The position numbers were made by a program, and so were the translations under genes. The notes under the pieces are model-generated. The model saw only the letters and a program-made list of their open reading frames with translations. It did not search any database and was not told where the DNA came from. From contig NC_059554.1 of the NCBI RefSeq assembly GCF_905220415.1, forward strand, positions 4,861,001 through 4,925,000: DNA of 64,000 nt, given 5' to 3'. This stretch comes from Colias croceus. Lineage: Eukaryota; Arthropoda; Insecta; Lepidoptera; Pieridae. Shown here piece after piece: positions 59,681-64,000 of this stretch (positions within the stretch are counted from its first letter, which is position 1; every line of letters begins with the position of its first letter).

Positions 59681-61960
59681 CGCAGTTGTTTATCAAATAA
59701 TTTATATTTACGTAAAAAATATAAACTCGAAGTGTTTTTAAAACAAATTACCCGATATGTAATGTATTTATCTATCCTATATCATCCATTAGAATATGAA
59801 TTACTTAATGAAAAATATATATATTTTCGTGTAACTTTTAACAACCAATTTTCTCATATTAATTATTTGAACTCTAATTCATGGTTGAAACAAGTTCATG
59901 GTTACGAGATTGAAATGATTTTTAATAATCATTAGAGCACCATAATCGAGAAAGCAATGAATTTGAACTGAGTATTTATAGTTGGAGGTTTCGTTCGAAA
60001 ACCTAGGTTTATTACGTAGTGGGTCTAGACTCTGGCCTGTAGACAAAACAGCGGGTTTCGAATGCTACGCACGTGTTAAATTCGTATGAACAAACTTCTA
60101 TTGCGCGCGGGTTATTCAAAATTATCGCTAGTCAAATTTTTTAATCAAAAATGTTATCATATTTTATCAATATTAGCTCTATCTTCGTTGTAAATATGTA
60201 AGAAAGTCAACTAGGTACTACGAAACAGTAGAGTTCTTTCTTAAATTTCTCCTAAGGCAATCCCATACAAATAATATTATTTCATGACTCTACATTCCTA
60301 ATTAATTTAATACGTTACCTACCTATTTATTTATATCGCCTGAATATTTTTTTTATTAATCTAAGATTGAATATAACTATGTACATAGGACTATTATCAA
60401 ATTAATTCTGTGTAAAAATTACTACAAAGACAGATAATTACTATTTTAGTGATAATAGAAACTCGTCATAATAGAAAGGCATAGAGTTCACTTTTGCATG
60501 CACAGCCAAACAGCATTGTCGACTGACTACACTCAATAATAATCCTTACAAAACTCATCACTGATCTCATCACATCAATCGAATGCTAAAATCGATATTC
60601 TTGTTTCATTACATCGTTTCCTTCAAAATGTCAATAAATTGTCAATCGATTTGAAAATCGATTGACTCTTCAAATCGAACACAAATTTTATCTGTGGCAA
60701 GTCGCTGTCATTGCAAGAACTGGCACGCCACACGTTGCCAGCAATATCCTCGCAATTGTACTTTTTCTGTTTCGTGTTCATTGCGCACAGAGTTTCAACG
60801 ATGTTGAGTCATTGACATGCGACGCGCGAGCCGTTCTCAAACGCTACTAAAAACTATTTAAAAATCCCACACGCCACTTTCAATCTTAGTCATTGCAAAT
60901 AACAACTATAATTGTACAGCAAAGACGGACATATGGTGTAACCAGCATACTCGCGGTGATGTCGCTGGAACATATGGTGCGACGCTCTGAACATCCTCTC
61001 ATCTCATCAGTGAAATTTATCTCCTATCATCATAACTTACTAGTCTACAACGTCTAAATTCGCGATAATATTATTTTCCTAAAACCAAGAATCAACTTTA
61101 ATAAATAAGTAGGTACCTATCTGAAGGATAACTATTTTATTATCATATTAAAAAATACTGCAACGTAGCAAAATATATAGCAGAAAGATAAAGCAAATAA
61201 TGAGGTTATGTCTGAGGCGGGAAATATTTCAAAATGGCCGCCTCATTTCGTTACGTTTAAAACGAAAGGTACACGGCGAGATCAGTCGAGGAGCGCAACC
61301 GGGCAGGTCGGCGTCATGGATGGCTGGTAGTGAAATTTTCCCGTAGCAAGTCAGCTCGAGTTGGCTTGAAAGCTCGGTCCGAGCCAGCCGGACGTCTTGG
61401 AAATAATGCCTCCTCGCAGCACAACTGACGTAGACTTGTGATGATTCATTGAATAAGTATTTTTACTCAATATGTATAACATTAGATGCTTTTAAAAATT
61501 CACATAGGTGTAGAATTAGTTGAAAGCTGATAAATACCTGTTTGCCATAAATAGCTATAAAATAATATAAAATAATTTTTACGCCTGATTAAAAACATAA
61601 ATGCTACCTAATCAATATAATTAATTGGTACAGTTAAGTAAATAAGTATAGAAAAAGTTTTATGACTCCCGTCATATCTGTGCTTTAGGCAATATAATAT
61701 AATATTATCTAAACAAAACTAAAATTGATCATTTTTAAATTGAATAACTCTACAAAAAAATGTGAAAGACTCTACCTGCTTTTTATTCCGCGTACAAATA
61801 CCTAATAGCCCTGGTCGGTTAAAAATAAAAACTATATTAAAGTCCAAGTGAATTTCCTACAGTTTCCTTAATCGAAATAAATATATAAAAAGTCATAAAC
61901 TAAAAAATCCTTGAATATAATGTGGTCTAAAAGAGACCAAAACTAAGTATAGTCTGTGGC
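59681..61960. other. AT-rich region with one island
   Basis: An island at 61215-61430 includes AAAATGGCCGCC, a YY1/Pho-like core. Otherwise AT-rich with no supported gene. Confidence 0.4.
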
Positions 61961-62290
61961 ACGTTGAGCGCTCGGCCCGCTAGGTGGCAGCATACAGTCC
62001 GCTATTCACAGTGTATATTATTTACCGCGCTTATGTATGTATGTCGTTATATAAGTGAACAGAAAGCTACGTTCGGTGGCCGCGCGGCAGCGGGGCGCCG
62101 GGCTGGTGCGGTGCGCGGGGGGCGGCCCACGCACACGCCCGCCTCGCCCACGCACACAGATGCCCAGCGCCGCATCCGTACACACGGAACGAGCAAGCGC
62201 GCCAACCGACCGACTCGCTCGACGTATTCTTATTATTATGAAAGGAGAAACGCTTTTTGTAGGGCAAGAACTAAATTTGTAGTACCATTA
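61961..62290. promoter_or_regulatory. GC-rich island with CTCF-like site
   Basis: CCGCTAGGTGGCAGC at 61977-61991 fits the CTCF core closely. A strongly GC-rich stretch with CACACGCCCGCC and GGGGGGCGGCC follows at 62070-62220. The 166-codon frame across it is low-complexity and lacks a known domain. Confidence 0.4.
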
Positions 62291-64000
62291 CCACTGCCGA
62301 TAATAAAGATCGTAAACGCATTTCTGTTCGCTGAAGTTTACGTTGTCGCTCATAGATGTCGCATTTTCTTTCACTTTTCACGTTATTTACAATATGTTGT
62401 AGATCTTCACAAGATACATAAAGGTATTTGTTCCTTTATGACAAAAATACTTTTAGTTATATAATTAGGACTTTAAATACCTAAATATTACAGTTACTGT
62501 TATTTATAATTTAAGTAGATTCTTTAAAAATAAATATAGAAGGTATATACTATACATACATAAACGAGCACTAAGTTAATATTTTCTATTTGAAGACCTA
62601 AAAAAAACTTCTTCAATTATTCATTGCGTAATCCAATTTAGGAATATTTCGTATAAACGAAAAAACTGATATATTTTGTTAATATAAGACCTCCGTCGTA
62701 TTTTTAAATCTAATATTAAATTAGGAACTGTTTTAGTTTGGCATTGCTTTGCGAGGTGGCGCCGCGTTGCGTAATGTAGGTACCTATGTCAAAAGATCTA
62801 CTGAATAGATTATCTATAGTCTATACTTCTAGGAGCTAAGTTATTCGCGCCAAAACATCCGATGCGTTCAGGATTGCTTTAAAAACTGGGGCAGCGAATG
62901 TCTGCATGAGGATAATAGAGTTTATTTCTCTTTTTATTCAGACGACATTATCTAGTAGAAGGTATCTAATTAGTGTTTTTGTTTATTATAAGTTGAAAAT
63001 TTTATACAAGAATTGATGCAGATGTAGAGCTAAATTTGTTAGTTTAAGTGGATGTAGAGTTTTTTTTATTTTTTATTTTATTATTTATTTAGTAAGTGGA
63101 TATTTTTATAATATATTAATTCAAGTTTATTCATGAATTCACGATATAAAACTTTAATGAACAGACATACGAAACAGTGAAACCGGCTGGCCTATAATTT
63201 AGATTTTAGAGGATATATTTTTGGAGTTCCTTAGGGGATCGCTAACGATTATGGTGATTCATCCCTTAAAAGGATTAAAGAGTTTCACCCTACAATTTCC
63301 ATACGAACTTTCAGTTTATATGGAAATTTTGTAATTGTTGTAGAAAAAATCCTTGATATTTTGTATTTGTGGAAACATCTTAGCGTTATTTTGTTGCACA
63401 ATCTAGATACTATTTTTCCTTATAACGCGATCGAAGGAACACGCCAGTAGAAGATAAAAAAATGGTTTCTTCAATTTTGTGACGCGTGATTCGAATGGAT
63501 AAGTATTAGATAGAAACTCTTCTCTAATTCGAATAAAGGATTATATCCTATATAGCATATAGCATCTTGATTATTCCTTGAAATTATTAATATTTTATTT
63601 TACTCAAATTAATTTAATTTTAATTATATAACTTATTTACGGTTAAGATTCCTTGGATCTATTGAGACACACGGTGCTAATAATTTCATAAAATAAATTT
63701 GTTTCTTTATCAATGCAAGTTGTGAGAATTTTGGCAATATTAAAGCAATTTAGAAAGAAGATAATGGTGTAAATAAAAAGTCCATACTTGTATCGGTAAA
63801 AGTGTCTATTGATTACTTGAGATATAATAAAAAATACCAGTTTCTGTACAAACATAATATTTATTGCTTAGCCAATTTAAAATGAACAACATAACTTGGT
63901 AATTAGCTCTTGACAATTCGTAAATATTTTTTGAATTATGAATCCCATACACAATAGCTGCTTTTGATACTATAAAGTACATATTTCGATGAGCTATAAG
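62291..64000. other. AT-rich right flank
   Basis: No gene, repeat family or regulatory cluster is supported up to the window edge. Confidence 0.5.

Noticed and set aside
61964..62464. A 166-codon frame across the right GC island
   Set aside because: Low-complexity arginine, histidine and threonine runs from the GC island, then AT-rich tail; no domain.
1..64000. CRISPR array, tRNA, rRNA, integrated virus
   Set aside because: The repeat spacing and content fit satellites and eukaryotic transposons; no repeat-spacer layout, RNA gene signature or viral frame was seen.

Overview
This window is AT-rich nuclear DNA from an insect, most likely a moth or butterfly (Lepidoptera). The evidence is intron-rich genes with GT-AG junctions, many short Helitron-like repeats ending in a GC hairpin plus CTAGT, frequent GTAGGTACCTA-type simple sequence, and a piggyBac-type element in TTAA. 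There is no bacterial, plasmid or viral gene content. All gene models were built by hand from splice signals and reading phase. In the three models that can be followed through several exons, every junction keeps frame.

Left part (1-10.7 kb): an inverted pair of arrays of a roughly 100-bp satellite (1-226 and about 633-1345) precedes a complete 8-exon, 492-residue Methuselah-like class B GPCR gene on the + strand (2393-5875). On the - strand the first six coding exons (301 codons) of the spliceosomal intron-binding helicase Aquarius run from 10692 down to 7112. No later Aquarius exon is visible, so the GPCR gene is probably nested in the next Aquarius intron, unless the copy is broken.

Middle part (10.7-25.9 kb): 216 bp from the Aquarius start, and divergent from it, lies a 10-exon C2H2 zinc-finger gene of 534 residues (10909-21886). 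Its 5.3-kb intron 7 holds a possible alternative last exon (13534-13650) and a 3.4-kb composite Helitron-like block (about 14675-18040) with three nested repeat arrays. One array carries a palindrome whose two arms change together. The zinc-finger gene converges on the - strand gene taranis (SERTA domain), whose main coding exon is 25944-25210. The two poly(A) signals lie about 30 bp apart near 22.04 kb.

Right part (25.9-64 kb): no other coding exon is convincing except a candidate 8-codon first exon of taranis at 46812-46789, phase-compatible with the main exon and beside a GC-rich promoter-like island. The rest looks like one very large intron plus upstream regulatory DNA. It contains many GC-rich islands in AT-rich sequence, GATA-site clusters and palindromes, CTCF-like sites, a TATA-containing island, transposon remnants, and a 1.55-kb piggyBac-like MITE with subterminal repeats and a Helitron nested inside it. 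I found no tRNA, rRNA or CRISPR feature and no clearly new multi-gene system. The most unusual items are the hairpin satellite block, the nested Aquarius/GPCR layout, the possible alternative zinc-finger terminus, and the regulatory islands around taranis.
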